Made by a program: the position numbers and the translations under genes
Shown here: in pieces, positions 50,541 to 63,322 of the stretch
Numbering within the stretch: position 1 is the stretch's first letter
Layout of the letters: each line of letters opens with the position of its first letter
The notes under the pieces: model-generated
What the model was told of the DNA's origin: nothing
Seen by the model: only the letters and a program-made list of their open reading frames with translations
Databases searched by the model: none
Assembly: GCF_001971785.1 (NCBI RefSeq)
Contig: NZ_CP019389.1
Location: forward strand, 2,057,001-2,121,000
Length of the DNA: 64,000 bases
Source: Seonamhaeicola sp. S2-3
GTDB lineage: Bacteria; Bacteroidota; Bacteroidia; Flavobacteriales; Flavobacteriaceae
Direction of reading: 5' to 3'

Positions 50541-51590
50541 TTAGTTTTCAGCATTAAAAAAAACTTTATAATAGTGCATTTTCTTTTCTTCATCATAGCC
50601 ACGTTCTAGGTATTCGGTAGAGGCATCAGGGGCATCAATATCTAGTTTTATTTGAATGTTGGTATCTAATTTAATATCGGTTTTTATCTTTTTCTTTTCT
50701 TTGTTTACAACACGTTCGGCTACATCAAACTGATTTCTAATAATTAGGTTTTGTTCGCCTTCAAACGTTTTTTTATAATTATCAAATTCGTTTTTGTGTT
50801 TGTCTTCTTCAAAAAGTTCGTCTTTAAAGCGTTCTACATTAACTACTTCGTTTTCTTTAAAAAAGTCAATAGTTTTTGCTAAAAACGTATTTTGTTCTTG
50901 TGCACCATAAGTGGTTTTAATAATTTCTGTAGAAAATTCTTTGCACAATTCAATGTACTGTTGGGTGTGATTATTGGCATCATCAGCATATTTAATGTTT
51001 AAAAATTGATTGATCCAATATTGCGCGTCATAATTGTTATTATCAACACTAAAGATAATATTGCCTTCAGCATCGGTTTGGTTTAAAATTAGGCAACCTT
51101 TATCAACTTTTTTAGAGTTTATGCCTTTTTGTACTAAGACATCATAACTATTATTTTCTAGAAATGTTTGAAAGAAATTAACCTTATTTTCAATTTTAAA
51201 AATTCCTAGAGCGTTGGTAGTTATATCATTAAATTCTATGCCTTCAAAAAGAGCTACAAGTACATCGCCTGTTTTTATATTTGCTGAGTTTGATTGCTCA
51301 TATAGGTGCATTACAATATGCTTTGAAACTTCAACAAAGGCTTCTTCATCATTAAAAATTTGAGAGCTATAGTTGTTGATTTCGTTTAAGCTTATATTGG
51401 CATGATGGTTAAACCTATAGGTTTGTACTGCACTAGCAAAGGGTCTTAACAAAAAAGGTAACATGAGGTCATAACTAGCTTCATCAAACTCAACGGTTTT
51501 TTCTGAAAATGCATTTTTAGTATCGTTATGTTTGTTACCTACTTTATGGATGATAAATTTTGATATGGAGGCGTTTTTTCTTGAAATCAT
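50541..51590 (-). CDS. Nucleoid-associated protein (NdpA/YejK family)
   Basis: A 349-residue protein with the pattern of the 37-kDa nucleoid-associated family: an N-terminal SKFIIHKVGNKHND, a central SNSANIKTGDVLVALFEG and ALGIFKIENKVNFFQTF strand set, and GCLILNQ nearby. Family members bind the nucleoid, but their exact role is unclear. The C-terminal third is highly charged (VNKEKKKIKTDIKLDTNIQI). It has no operon partner: a minus-strand terminator at 51640-51673 separates it from the lipoprotein gene upstream. Confidence 0.85.
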   Translation of the reverse strand: MISRKNASISKFIIHKVGNKHNDTKNAFSEKTVEFDEASYDLMLPFLLRPFASAVQTYRFNHHANISLNEINNYSSQIFNDEEAFVEVSKHIVMHLYEQSNSANIKTGDVLVALFEGIEFNDITTNALGIFKIENKVNFFQTFLENNSYDVLVQKGINSKKVDKGCLILNQTDAEGNIIFSVDNNNYDAQYWINQFLNIKYADDANNHTQQYIELCKEFSTEIIKTTYGAQEQNTFLAKTIDFFKENEVVNVERFKDELFEEDKHKNEFDNYKKTFEGEQNLIIRNQFDVAERVVNKEKKKIKTDIKLDTNIQIKLDIDAPDASTEYLERGYDEEKKMHYYKVFFNAEN

Positions 51591-51639
51591 AGTTTAAATT
51601 TAAGATTACAATAGTAATAATTTTAACAAGAGAAACCCA

Positions 51640-51673
51640 TAAAAAATAGCGCCAAAGTATAAAACTTTGGCGC
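51640..51673 (-). terminator. Intrinsic terminator (minus strand) after the large lipoprotein gene
   Basis: GCGCCAAAG (51649-51657) and CTTTGGCGC (51665-51673) pair perfectly around a seven-base loop. On the minus strand the stem is followed by TATTTTTTA. It lies 188 bp beyond the stop at 51861, so an untranslated tail, or a further short transcript from 51675-51860, is implied. That stretch otherwise shows only a small GGTAAT/ATTACC hairpin. Confidence 0.8.
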
Positions 51674-51860
51674 CTGAGATTTGAGGACTTCGGGTAATAA
51701 TAATATTACCGTAATTTAATTTTTTATACTTTAAATAAACAAATTGAAATTAGAGAGAGGTGGAGTGTCATTGTATGTGTCTGATTAATAGCTGGCTTAA
51801 AGATAAAAATTAGTTTCTTAACAACAAATAATTTCGGACAATTTGATTTTTTAGTTACAA

Positions 51861-54302
51861 CTAGTTAATTTGATATAAAATTATAGAGTTGCTTTCTCCT
51901 TTGGTTACAAGCTCTAGGTTTCTGTCTTTGTCTATATTGTTTAATTCAATTAAAGAGTTTCCATAAACTGGGAAGTTGGGGATTAATTTAGATAAACTAT
52001 CAAAAAGATATACCTTATGAGATTGTTTATCTGTAACCGTTACATAAATTTTATCGTTTATATAGAAGATTTTGGGTTTTGAGTAACTACCAAAATCTAG
52101 CTCTGTGGTTTTGCTTTTTATAGTTAGTTTATTTTCGTTTAAAGCTACCAGTGTTTTACTTGTTGTAGTTAAATAGTGGTCTTTGGTAAATCCTAAATTT
52201 TTTAATGATACATTACCATTTGTACTTACCGAATATAAATTACCATTGTTTGTAGTGGTTGTAAATTGATTATTATACAAGAAAACAGGTTGATTTGAAA
52301 ATAAAGCGTTTGTTTTAGGTTTTACACGTGTGCGTCCGGTTCTATCTAAAATGTATAATTTGTTTTCTGTTTTAAAAGTTAAATAATCTTTACTACCAAT
52401 TCTAAAATGTTTTGGCTGTGAAACAATATTGTTATTGGCAGATTTAAATGTGAACCCTTCAACAATTTTAGATTGTACATTGTACATTAAAAGGTTTTTG
52501 CCTTGTGTAATAAGTAGTCTGTAATTCTTTTTATTATCATAATCAAAAACAGATAATGGTTGGGTTATTTTATCATTAAATTTACGTGGAAATGGAGCTA
52601 CATCTCTACCTTTTCTGTCAATAACATAAACTCTATTAGGGGTTGCAAAACAAAGTTGTAATCTGCCATTTTTATAAATGTCTATTTGGTTAATTTCTCC
52701 TAAAACTGGGCCATGTAGTTTCTTTTTCCAAAGAATTTTTCCTTTGTTAGAAATTAAATATAAATTGTTGTTAATGTCTTGAACCACAATTTCTTTTTGC
52801 TTGGTAATATGATTGGTAACAAATTGTGGATTGTTTAAAATATCGGCATCAAGTTTAATATTCCATTCTTCTGATACTGAGTTTAAAGAGGTTCTTGTTT
52901 TACTCTTTTTTATAACGCCGTTTACGTGTGCAAAATTATTATCGTAAATAAATTGTAGGGCAGAAGTGTGGTATTTATTCAAATTATAATCTAGCGTTTC
53001 TTCTAAATTAATATTGATGATTTTATTGAGTGTTGATGGTGTGTAAACACATAAAAGAGAAGATTCATCACTTAAATTTTCTTTTATGTTTTTGTAATAG
53101 CTACGTTCACTAAACGTGGTTTTGTTTTGGTAATTGGCTATAATGGTTTGCAGAAATTCTTTAGAGTCTGCAAACACAAAAAAGTTATCAATTACACAAT
53201 ACACATTAGCATTATTGAATGATATAAAAGGTGTAAAAGTTTTTGAAAATATCAAAGGAGTTTCAAAATCATAAATATTAATTTCTCTATAAGTATCAAC
53301 AATATTTCTATTACCTATAAGAGCATCTTTTGTGGCAATATTATCAATAGAATTTAAAACAATAGCCTGCTCATTTCCTTGGTAAATTATGCCAATTTCA
53401 ATGATGTCATTAAATAAACTAGGACTTATGTAAGTAGAATCTTTTTGATTGTAGGTAATTAAATTAGATTCAAAAGATTTAAAATCATTAAAAGTAATAC
53501 TCATAAATCCATCACTATTAGATGGGGTTATGTTTGCTGTTAGGTTTTCTTGTGGAATGGTTTTGTTAAACAGATTAATAATACTATTTAATGAGTCTGT
53601 TGCTTTTGTAATACCATTTAAAATAATTTCGTTTTGGTTAGCATCAATATCTAAAGCAAGGTAGTTAGTAAAGTTTTTAAACTGAAGATTTTTTTCTAAA
53701 AAGAACTGCTTAATGAAGGTAGAATCTGGTTTAATAATAACAGAACATGTTTTGTTGTTGCTGGTTGTGTTATATATTTTTTTAAGCTCTTGGTTAGTTT
53801 TAGATTGAATAAAAACACCATCTAAAATGTTTTTAGAGGTAGATGCAAAAAATGTACTATCTACAATTGTACTAAATAAGGGCAGATTGTTTAAAACAGA
53901 TTTCACAACAGTTTTATTCTTATAGTTTAAAGTTTCTTGGGTATAATTTTTTAACGAGTCTGTTTTAAATAAGTTAGAATGGTTTTTAGTTATAATAGTA
54001 TATTGTAAACTGTCGGTTGAGTCTTTTGAAAAACATAATAACACATTGCCTAAAGGGTTTATAAGCGATGAGTTTTCTAGAGTTTTTTCTAAATTTTTAT
54101 AAGTGCTACTTTTTGAAATTTCCTGTAAAACATCATTGTTTGAAATGGTGTTTTTAAGACTTTCAAAATTTGAAGTTTTTATTATAACAGAACTGTTTTC
54201 TGGAACAAAATCAATAAGTTCTACACGTTTTGTTTTTAGGTTAGAACAACTTTGAAGTGAAATTAAAAATAAGAGGGCTAAGAAATAGGGTTTCATTAAC
54301 AA
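51861..54302 (-). CDS. Large lipoprotein with C-terminal beta-propeller-like region, unknown function
   Basis: An 813-residue lipoprotein; signal peptide MLMKPYFLALLFLISLQSC gives a lipobox cysteine at about residue 19 (starts at the first or third codon are possible). Residues 30-480 look like repeated alpha/beta units beginning with VELIDFVPENSSVIIKTSNF, reminiscent of DUF3352-type proteins. From about 490 on, repeated strands such as NNLYLISNKGKILWKKKLHG, RVYVIDRKGRDVAPFPRKF and KLYILDRTGRTRVKPKTN have the spacing of PQQ-like or WD-like propeller blades. I do not recognise its role. It is rich in Asn, Ser and Thr and ends 26 bp before the rnhB stop, so the two are probably cotranscribed. 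Confidence 0.75.
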   Translation of the reverse strand: MLMKPYFLALLFLISLQSCSNLKTKRVELIDFVPENSSVIIKTSNFESLKNTISNNDVLQEISKSSTYKNLEKTLENSSLINPLGNVLLCFSKDSTDSLQYTIITKNHSNLFKTDSLKNYTQETLNYKNKTVVKSVLNNLPLFSTIVDSTFFASTSKNILDGVFIQSKTNQELKKIYNTTSNNKTCSVIIKPDSTFIKQFFLEKNLQFKNFTNYLALDIDANQNEIILNGITKATDSLNSIINLFNKTIPQENLTANITPSNSDGFMSITFNDFKSFESNLITYNQKDSTYISPSLFNDIIEIGIIYQGNEQAIVLNSIDNIATKDALIGNRNIVDTYREINIYDFETPLIFSKTFTPFISFNNANVYCVIDNFFVFADSKEFLQTIIANYQNKTTFSERSYYKNIKENLSDESSLLCVYTPSTLNKIININLEETLDYNLNKYHTSALQFIYDNNFAHVNGVIKKSKTRTSLNSVSEEWNIKLDADILNNPQFVTNHITKQKEIVVQDINNNLYLISNKGKILWKKKLHGPVLGEINQIDIYKNGRLQLCFATPNRVYVIDRKGRDVAPFPRKFNDKITQPLSVFDYDNKKNYRLLITQGKNLLMYNVQSKIVEGFTFKSANNNIVSQPKHFRIGSKDYLTFKTENKLYILDRTGRTRVKPKTNALFSNQPVFLYNNQFTTTTNNGNLYSVSTNGNVSLKNLGFTKDHYLTTTSKTLVALNENKLTIKSKTTELDFGSYSKPKIFYINDKIYVTVTDKQSHKVYLFDSLSKLIPNFPVYGNSLIELNNIDKDRNLELVTKGESNSIILYQIN

Positions 54303-54327
54303 ATTAATTTGCAGTAAAGATAATAAC

Positions 54328-54927
54328 TTATAAATCTAATTTTAATTGTTCGGGTAATAATCTAAAAGACTTTCGGTGATACTTTGTTATACCATATTTT
54401 TTAATGGCTTCTCTATGCTCTTTGGTAGGGTAACCTTTATTTTGTTTCCAATTATACATAGGATATTCTTCATGAATTTTATTCATATAAAAATCTCTGT
54501 GGGTTTTGGCTAAAATAGAAGCGGCAGCAATACTTAAATATTTACCATCTCCTTTTATAATAGTTTCATAAGGAATATTTTTATAGGGTTTAAATTTGTT
54601 GCCATCTACAATAATAAATTCGGGGTTAATAGATAATTTTTCAATAGATTGATGCATGGCCAAAATAGAAGCATTTAAAATATTAATATGATCAATTTCT
54701 TCCTGAAAAATATGAGCAACACCAAAGGTTAAAGCATTAGTTTCTATTATAGGTTTTAAAAATGCTCGTTTCTTTTCGCTTAATTGCTTAGAGTCGTTTA
54801 AAACGGTGTTATTAAAATCTTTAGGTAAAATAACAGCAGCAGCGGTAACAGGACCAGCAAGACAACCTCTGCCTGCCTCGTCTGTACCACACTCAAATTC
54901 AAAATTAGAATGGTTAGCTAATAACAT
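54328..54927 (-). CDS. rnhB: Ribonuclease HII RnhB
   Basis: A 199-residue enzyme that cuts RNA in RNA-DNA hybrids, including single ribonucleotides in DNA. The first metal motif is [15 protein letters not shown] (Asp16, Glu17). [12 protein letters not shown]-like [26 protein letters not shown] and [22 protein letters not shown] carry the other catalytic acids. It starts at the ATG 54927, and an ATG-proximal Met-Leu-Leu precedes conserved sequence directly. First gene of a two-gene unit with the lipoprotein. Confidence 0.95.
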   Translation of the reverse strand: MLLANHSNFEFECGTDEAGRGCLAGPVTAAAVILPKDFNNTVLNDSKQLSEKKRAFLKPIIETNALTFGVAHIFQEEIDHINILNASILAMHQSIEKLSINPEFIIVDGNKFKPYKNIPYETIIKGDGKYLSIAAASILAKTHRDFYMNKIHEEYPMYNWKQNKGYPTKEHREAIKKYGITKYHRKSFRLLPEQLKLDL

Positions 54928-55226
54928 GTTTACAATTTAATTGTCAAATCTATAATATTATGTGTAAAAATTATGCACGTATAATATGTTTGAGCAGTTT
55001 AGATGGCTTATATAATAATTGTTTAATAAAACTTGTTGAAATTATTAAAACCATTAAAAAAACATAAAATTTAATGCTTTTTAATAAAAATTTATTAATT
55101 TTAAAAACCTGATAAAAAACAGTTTTTAGTATGTTTTTTATCTGTTTGTTTGTTTTTTCGTTTTAATATTTAGATGTTTGCGACTGACTAACTCAAAATA
55201 AATATTCTTGTTTAATATTTAAAATA

Positions 55227-55259
55227 AGGCCAACAACATGTTTGTTGGCTTTCTTTATT
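55227..55259 (+). terminator. Orphan plus-strand intrinsic terminator
   Basis: AGGCCAACAA (55227-55236) pairs with TTGTTGGCTT (55242-55251) with one G-U pair around CATGT, followed by TCTTTATTT. No plus-strand gene precedes it: the spacer from 54928 contains only the divergent rnhB start. It may end a small RNA transcribed from within 54928-55226, or simply insulate. The rest of the 429-bp spacer holds another loose hairpin near 55103-55128 and no recognisable gene. Confidence 0.75.
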
Positions 55260-55293
55260 TAAAATAATTAGAGGCTCTTTCCGTTCAAATAAT

Positions 55294-55301
55294 TACTTTT
55301 G
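55294..55301 (+). promoter_or_regulatory. Promoter -7 element for the putative porin
   Basis: TACTTTTG followed by C is a perfect TAnnTTTG, about 56 bp upstream of the porin start. Confidence 0.55.
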
Positions 55302-55356
55302 CTTGTTGAAAAAAAAATTATAAAATACAGTTAGAAAAATTTCGTTATAATCGAAT

Positions 55357-57360
55357 ATGCCTTACATGTCAAAAACCTTATATATTAAAAGAAATAGAAT
55401 CATTGTAAAAACTGTTTTGGCATGTTTTTTTGTCTGTATTTTTAGTATAGTACAAGCTCAAGTTAATCCAGAAGGAAACTCTAGACCGCCTAGAAAAGAC
55501 CAAGATTCTGTATCTAACAATAGAAATGCTAGAAAAGAACAAGAAAAAAAAGCAGATATAACGCAGTATCAAATTATTTCTGTAGAAAATGATACTACTT
55601 ATGTAGATACCACCTTATCAATAAAAAAAGAATATAAATTTAACTACTTAAGAAAAGATAATTTTGGGTTAATGCCATTTGCCAATTTAGGACAAACATA
55701 TAATAGTTTAACCTACAATTTTCAGAATACTAATTTAATGCCTGGTTTTGGGGCTACAGCAAGACATTTTAATTATTGGGAAATAGAAGATATAAATTAT
55801 TATAGAGTACCAACACCATTAACAGAATTGTTTTTTAAAACAGCTTTTGAGCAGGGGCAACTGGTAGACTCCTTTATAACCATTAATACATCGCCTCAAT
55901 TTAACTTTTCAATAGCTTATAAAGGACTAAGGTCTTTAGGTAAATATCAAAACGCTTTAACCAGTACAGGTAACTTTAGGTTTACATCAAACTATCAATC
56001 AAAAAATAAAAGATATAATGCGCGCGGGCACATAGTAACCCAAGATTTAATGAATCAAGAAAATGGTGGGTTAGAAGATACAAGCGTAACAAACTTTACA
56101 AATGGCGATGAAGAATTTATAGACCGCTCCATACTAGAAGTAAACTTTGAAAACGCAGAAAGCATTTTAGTAGGTAAAAGGTTTCATTTAGAACATGATT
56201 ATAAACTCATTCAAAAAGACTCCCTTTCAAAAAACGAAATTAAAATAGGACATATAATGTCTTTTGAAGATAAGTACTTTCAGTACGATCAATCATCAAG
56301 CGAAACAAGTTTTTTTGGAGAATCTTTTGTGAGTTCAGATATTAAAGACAGAAATACCCTAGAAAACTTTTACAATAAAGTATATGTAAACTACAGTAAC
56401 AACTTAATAGGAGACCTACAATTCAATGTAAGTAACAATAACTTTAACTACGGTTACAACAAAGTAATAGTCCTAGATAACACAACAATAACAAATCGTT
56501 TAAAAGGAAATGTGTATTCCGTAGGCGGTAAATACAAAAAACAATACAAAGGTTTTCAGTTAGATGGAGAATTTGGTTTAAACGTAGCAGGAGATTTTGA
56601 TGGTAATTTTATAAAAGCAAAAGCAACATTTAATCTAAATGAAGAAATTGCAGCATCAGCATCATTAAACCACAGTTCACAAGCCCCAAAATACAACACC
56701 TTATTACACCAAAGCAGCTACAAAAATTACAATTGGCAAAACAGCTTTAATAATACAGAAATCCAACAACTAGCATTTAACCTAAAATATAAGCAACTAG
56801 CAAATATCACAGTAGATCTTAATACAATAACAGATTATGTGTACTTTAAACAAGACAATGATATTACAGATACAGAGCAAGCAATAAAACCCTACCAAAA
56901 CAATAGTACCATAACCTACTTAAGAGCCAAATTAGAAAACGAAATAAAGTTCGGTAAATTTGCACTCAATAATACAGTACTGTATCAAAACGTACAAGAC
57001 AATAATAATACACTCAATGTACCAGAGCTAACAACCCGTAATACACTCTACTTTTCAAGCCATATGTTTAAAAAAGCCCTATTTATGCAAACAGGACTTA
57101 CATTAAACTATTTCACAAAATACTATATGAACGCCTATAATCCTGTTTTAGCAGAATTCTATGTTCAAAATACCGAAGAATATGGAGACTTTCCACGTTT
57201 AGACTTTTTCATAAACGCAAAAATCCGTCAAACACGTCTCTTTCTAAAAGCAGAACACTTCAATTCAGCATTTACAGGCTACAATTATTTTTCAGCACCC
57301 AATAACCCATACAGAGACTTTATAGTGCGCTTCGGTGTCGTTTGGAATTTCTTTAAATAA
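55357..57360 (+). CDS. Putative porin (outer-membrane beta-barrel)
   Basis: A 667-residue outer-membrane protein of the Bacteroidetes 'putative porin' family. An N-terminal signal segment (KTVLACFFVCIFSIVQAQ) is followed by a polar linker rich in Arg, Lys and Glu, then barrel strands such as FGLMPFANLGQTYNSLTYNF, FNFSIAYKGLRSLGKYQ and NNFNYGYNKVIVL. It ends in FRFGVVWNFFK-like FIVRFGVVWNFFK, with an aromatic-rich final strand. ATG 55366 is an alternative start that gives a more ordinary signal peptide. The substrate of the channel is unknown. A GC-rich extragenic element follows its stop codon. Confidence 0.82.
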   Translation: MPYMSKTLYIKRNRIIVKTVLACFFVCIFSIVQAQVNPEGNSRPPRKDQDSVSNNRNARKEQEKKADITQYQIISVENDTTYVDTTLSIKKEYKFNYLRKDNFGLMPFANLGQTYNSLTYNFQNTNLMPGFGATARHFNYWEIEDINYYRVPTPLTELFFKTAFEQGQLVDSFITINTSPQFNFSIAYKGLRSLGKYQNALTSTGNFRFTSNYQSKNKRYNARGHIVTQDLMNQENGGLEDTSVTNFTNGDEEFIDRSILEVNFENAESILVGKRFHLEHDYKLIQKDSLSKNEIKIGHIMSFEDKYFQYDQSSSETSFFGESFVSSDIKDRNTLENFYNKVYVNYSNNLIGDLQFNVSNNNFNYGYNKVIVLDNTTITNRLKGNVYSVGGKYKKQYKGFQLDGEFGLNVAGDFDGNFIKAKATFNLNEEIAASASLNHSSQAPKYNTLLHQSSYKNYNWQNSFNNTEIQQLAFNLKYKQLANITVDLNTITDYVYFKQDNDITDTEQAIKPYQNNSTITYLRAKLENEIKFGKFALNNTVLYQNVQDNNNTLNVPELTTRNTLYFSSHMFKKALFMQTGLTLNYFTKYYMNAYNPVLAEFYVQNTEEYGDFPRLDFFINAKIRQTRLFLKAEHFNSAFTGYNYFSAPNNPYRDFIVRFGVVWNFFK

Positions 57361-57368
57361 CAATAATA

Positions 57369-57470
57369 GCGTTCCCCTACGTACCTTCGGGTCGGGCTTT
57401 CGGCAGTCGCTCCCTCCTTAGGTCGGGGAGCTTCAACAAATGCCTCAATCCCTAACGCACCCATCCGCAA
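57369..57470 (+). repeat. GC-rich dispersed extragenic element, copy 2
   Basis: The block starts GCGTTCCCCTACG, continues with TTCGGGTCGGGCTTTCGGC and ends CAATCCCTAACGC. GCGTT and AACGC at its ends are complementary. Conserved pieces match the reverse complement of the element at 25262. GC content is visibly above the flanks. It lies between the porin gene and the rRNA promoters and seems to be a non-coding REP-type repeat. Confidence 0.7.
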
Positions 57471-57633
57471 AAGCAAACTCTATACATATAATAAAGTACC
57501 ATTTGCATAACTTCCCATCAACAACAAATCAAAAGTCAATAAATTTCTTAAAAAAATATTAGCTGTAAATAACTGATAATAAGTCAGTAAAAAACAGAAT
57601 AAAAAAAACCATAAAAAAAGATTAAAAAAGTCA

Positions 57634-57663
57634 TTGCAAAAAGGAAAATAGGTATTATGTTTG
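57634..57663 (+). promoter_or_regulatory. rRNA operon promoter P1
   Basis: TTG (57634-57636), a 19-base spacer, then TATGTTTG (57656-57663), a perfect TAnnTTTG. It continues CACCCGC and AAACGAGGAA, the same initiation-region sequence as P2. Confidence 0.8.
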
Positions 57664-57773
57664 CACCCGCAAAAACGAGGAATAAAATCCAAGTTAAGCA
57701 GACGTTCATAGTACAAGATTAGAGTAGAGAAAAAGGGTTAAAAAATTTTTTTCAAAAAAATCAAAAAAAAGTA

Positions 57774-57803
57774 TTGTGAGTATAAAAAAAGGTTTTATAT
57801 TTG
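57774..57803 (+). promoter_or_regulatory. rRNA operon promoter P2
   Basis: TTG (57774-57776), a 19-base spacer, then TATATTTG (57796-57803), followed by CACCCGC and AAACGAGGAA. It is 140 bp downstream of P1 with the same geometry, and about 180 bp before the 16S 5' end. Confidence 0.85.
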
Positions 57804-57844
57804 CACCCGCTAAACGAGGAAACGAATATTAGCGAAGCAAAAAA

Positions 57845-57877
57845 AGTTCATAAACATATTGAAATTGACAGCGTAAG
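57845..57877 (+). other. 16S rRNA leader motif and 5' strand of processing stem
   Basis: AGTTCATAAACATATTGAAA (57845-57864) recurs in variants at 59757 and 59962. The part ATATTGAAATTGACAGCGTAAG (57856-57877), read in two shorter blocks, is complementary, with small bulges, to 59559-59580 beyond the 16S 3' end. Together they should form the helix cut when 16S precursor is released; the recurring motif may also act in antitermination. Confidence 0.6.
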
Positions 57878-57982
57878 ATTTAGTTGGAAACGATTAAATC
57901 AGACAAGAGAATAAACCATTTTGAGTACTAGAAATTCTTATTAGTTGTTAAATAGTAAAAGTCATAAAAGACTTAAAAATTT

Positions 57983-59505
<1,523 letters not shown>

Positions 59506-59558
59506 AGAGAAAGACGACTAATAGGTAAAAGTTTTTAAGAAAGAAATAGTTTATTCTT

Positions 59559-59650
59559 CTTGCTGTTAATTTTAAAATATAAAAGTAAGTCATTAAGTAT
59601 TAGTGATTAGGTAATCTAAGCGCTAAAAGCTGAGGACTCACGACTAAGTA
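59559..59650 (+). other. 16S-tRNA spacer: 3' strand of processing stem and short repeats
   Basis: Bases 59559-59580 (ending TTTAAAATAT) are the complement of the 16S leader segment 57856-57877. From about 59585 to 59650, short related units (TAAGTATTAGTGATTAGG, GCTAAAAGCTGAGGACT) form a degenerate repeat tract before tRNA-Ile. Confidence 0.55.
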
Positions 59651-59651
59651 C

Positions 59652-59725
59652 AGTCTCATAGCTCAGCTGGTTAGAGCGCTACACTGATAATGTAGAGGTC
59701 GGCAGTTCGAGTCTGCCTGAGACTA
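59652..59725 (+). tRNA. tRNA-Ile (anticodon GAT)
   Basis: A 74-base cloverleaf. The acceptor AGTCTCA (59652-59658) pairs TGAGACT (59718-59724), discriminator A at 59725. The D arm is GCTCAGCTGGTTAGAGC, the anticodon loop CTGATAA contains GAT, and the T arm holds GTTCGAGTC. CCA is not encoded. It lies in the 16S-23S spacer, the usual place. Confidence 0.97.
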
Positions 59726-59756
59726 CAAGTTAAGGTTGGGTAAGAAAATCTTAATA

Positions 59757-59865
59757 AGTTCATTAAATATTGAAAGGAAATTTTAGAAGTTGGGTATCCC
59801 AAGTTGACGTATAGGTCATCAATTAACTGATAACTGTTAACTGATAACTGACTACTGAAAATACA
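59757..59865 (+). repeat. tRNA-Ile / tRNA-Ala spacer with repeated leader motif and heptamer-like repeats
   Basis: A shortened copy of the leader motif, AGTTCATTAAATATTGAAA, is at 59757-59775. Around 59822-59856, the units TTAACTGATAACTG repeat (AACTGATAACTGTTAACTGA, then TAACTGACTACTG), producing strong self-complementarity. No gene is present. Confidence 0.65.
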
Positions 59866-59940
<75 letters not shown>

Positions 59941-59961
59941 CAATTCCGCAGAGCGGAAAAA

Positions 59962-59999
59962 GGTTCATTGACATATTGAAAAAGATACATGAAAATAAA
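59962..59999 (+). other. 23S rRNA leader motif and 5' strand of processing stem
   Basis: GGTTCATTGACATATTGAAA (59962-59981) is the third copy of the leader motif. Bases 59969-59999 pair almost perfectly with 62939-62969, about 28 of 30 positions counting G-U pairs. This long helix would loop out the 23S rRNA for RNase III-type cleavage. Confidence 0.75.
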
Positions 60000-60092
60000 A
60001 TTAGAATAAGATCTAGTTTTAAGTAATTTGGATTAATTAGAGTCACGCGAGCGACAATCTAATTAATCATAACTCATTAAAAAAGCAAAAAG

Positions 60093-62912
<2,820 letters not shown>

Positions 62913-62938
62913 CGCCTGTTTTTTTATAAGAGTAGAAA

Positions 62939-63060
62939 TTATATTCATGTCATTTTTTTCAATATGTTAAAATATTTGCGCAAGTAGCGCGGTTGATAGT
63001 TGATAGTTATTAGTTGGAAAAAGATACAACAACTAAAAACTACAAATTAACAACCAACAG
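62939..63060 (+). other. 23S-5S spacer: 3' strand of processing stem and heptamer-like repeats
   Basis: Bases 62939-62969 complement the 23S leader strand. From about 62992 to 63060, units like GTTGATAGTTATTAGTTGG and CAACAACTAAAAACTACAA form complementary repeats that could fold back on each other. Confidence 0.6.
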
Positions 63061-63063
63061 TTT

Positions 63064-63168
63064 AAGGTGGTTATAGCAATGGGGCTCACCTCTTACCATT
63101 CCGAACAGAGAAGTTAAGCCCATTAGCGCCGATGGTACTACGTTTGTGGGAGAGTAGGTCATCGCCTT
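63064..63168 (+). rRNA. rrf: 5S ribosomal RNA
   Basis: About 105 bases with 5S landmarks: AGGTGGTTATAGCAATGGGG at the start, CACCTCTTACCATTCCGAAC, AGAGAAGTTAAGCCCATTAG, GATGGTACTACG and GTGGGAGAGTAGGTCATCGCC-type closing end, here read as GGGAGAGTAGGTCATCGCC. It ends just before the T-run that precedes the operon terminator. Confidence 0.95.
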
Positions 63169-63174
63169 TTTTTG

Positions 63175-63210
63175 AAACCCTTCATATTATTATGAAGGGT
63201 TTTTTTTTGT
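63175..63210 (+). terminator. Intrinsic terminator of the rRNA operon
   Basis: AAACCCTTCATA (63175-63186) pairs perfectly with TATGAAGGGTTT (63191-63202) around TTAT, followed by a run of T residues. Confidence 0.93.
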
Positions 63211-63322
63211 TTTTACCTCAAATTAGTATACTAAAAAGAGCCTATTTTATTATCTTGATGCTTCATCTGTAAATGATTTCTGAAAATGACGGATCAAGTC
63301 CAAAATCTGGGTTTTTACCATT

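Noticed and set aside
54960-55070. A 36-codon plus-strand frame in the rnhB-porin spacer
   Set aside because: Composition is that of random AT-rich spacer, with no recognisable motif or clear initiation region; not supported as a gene, though it could be part of a small RNA.
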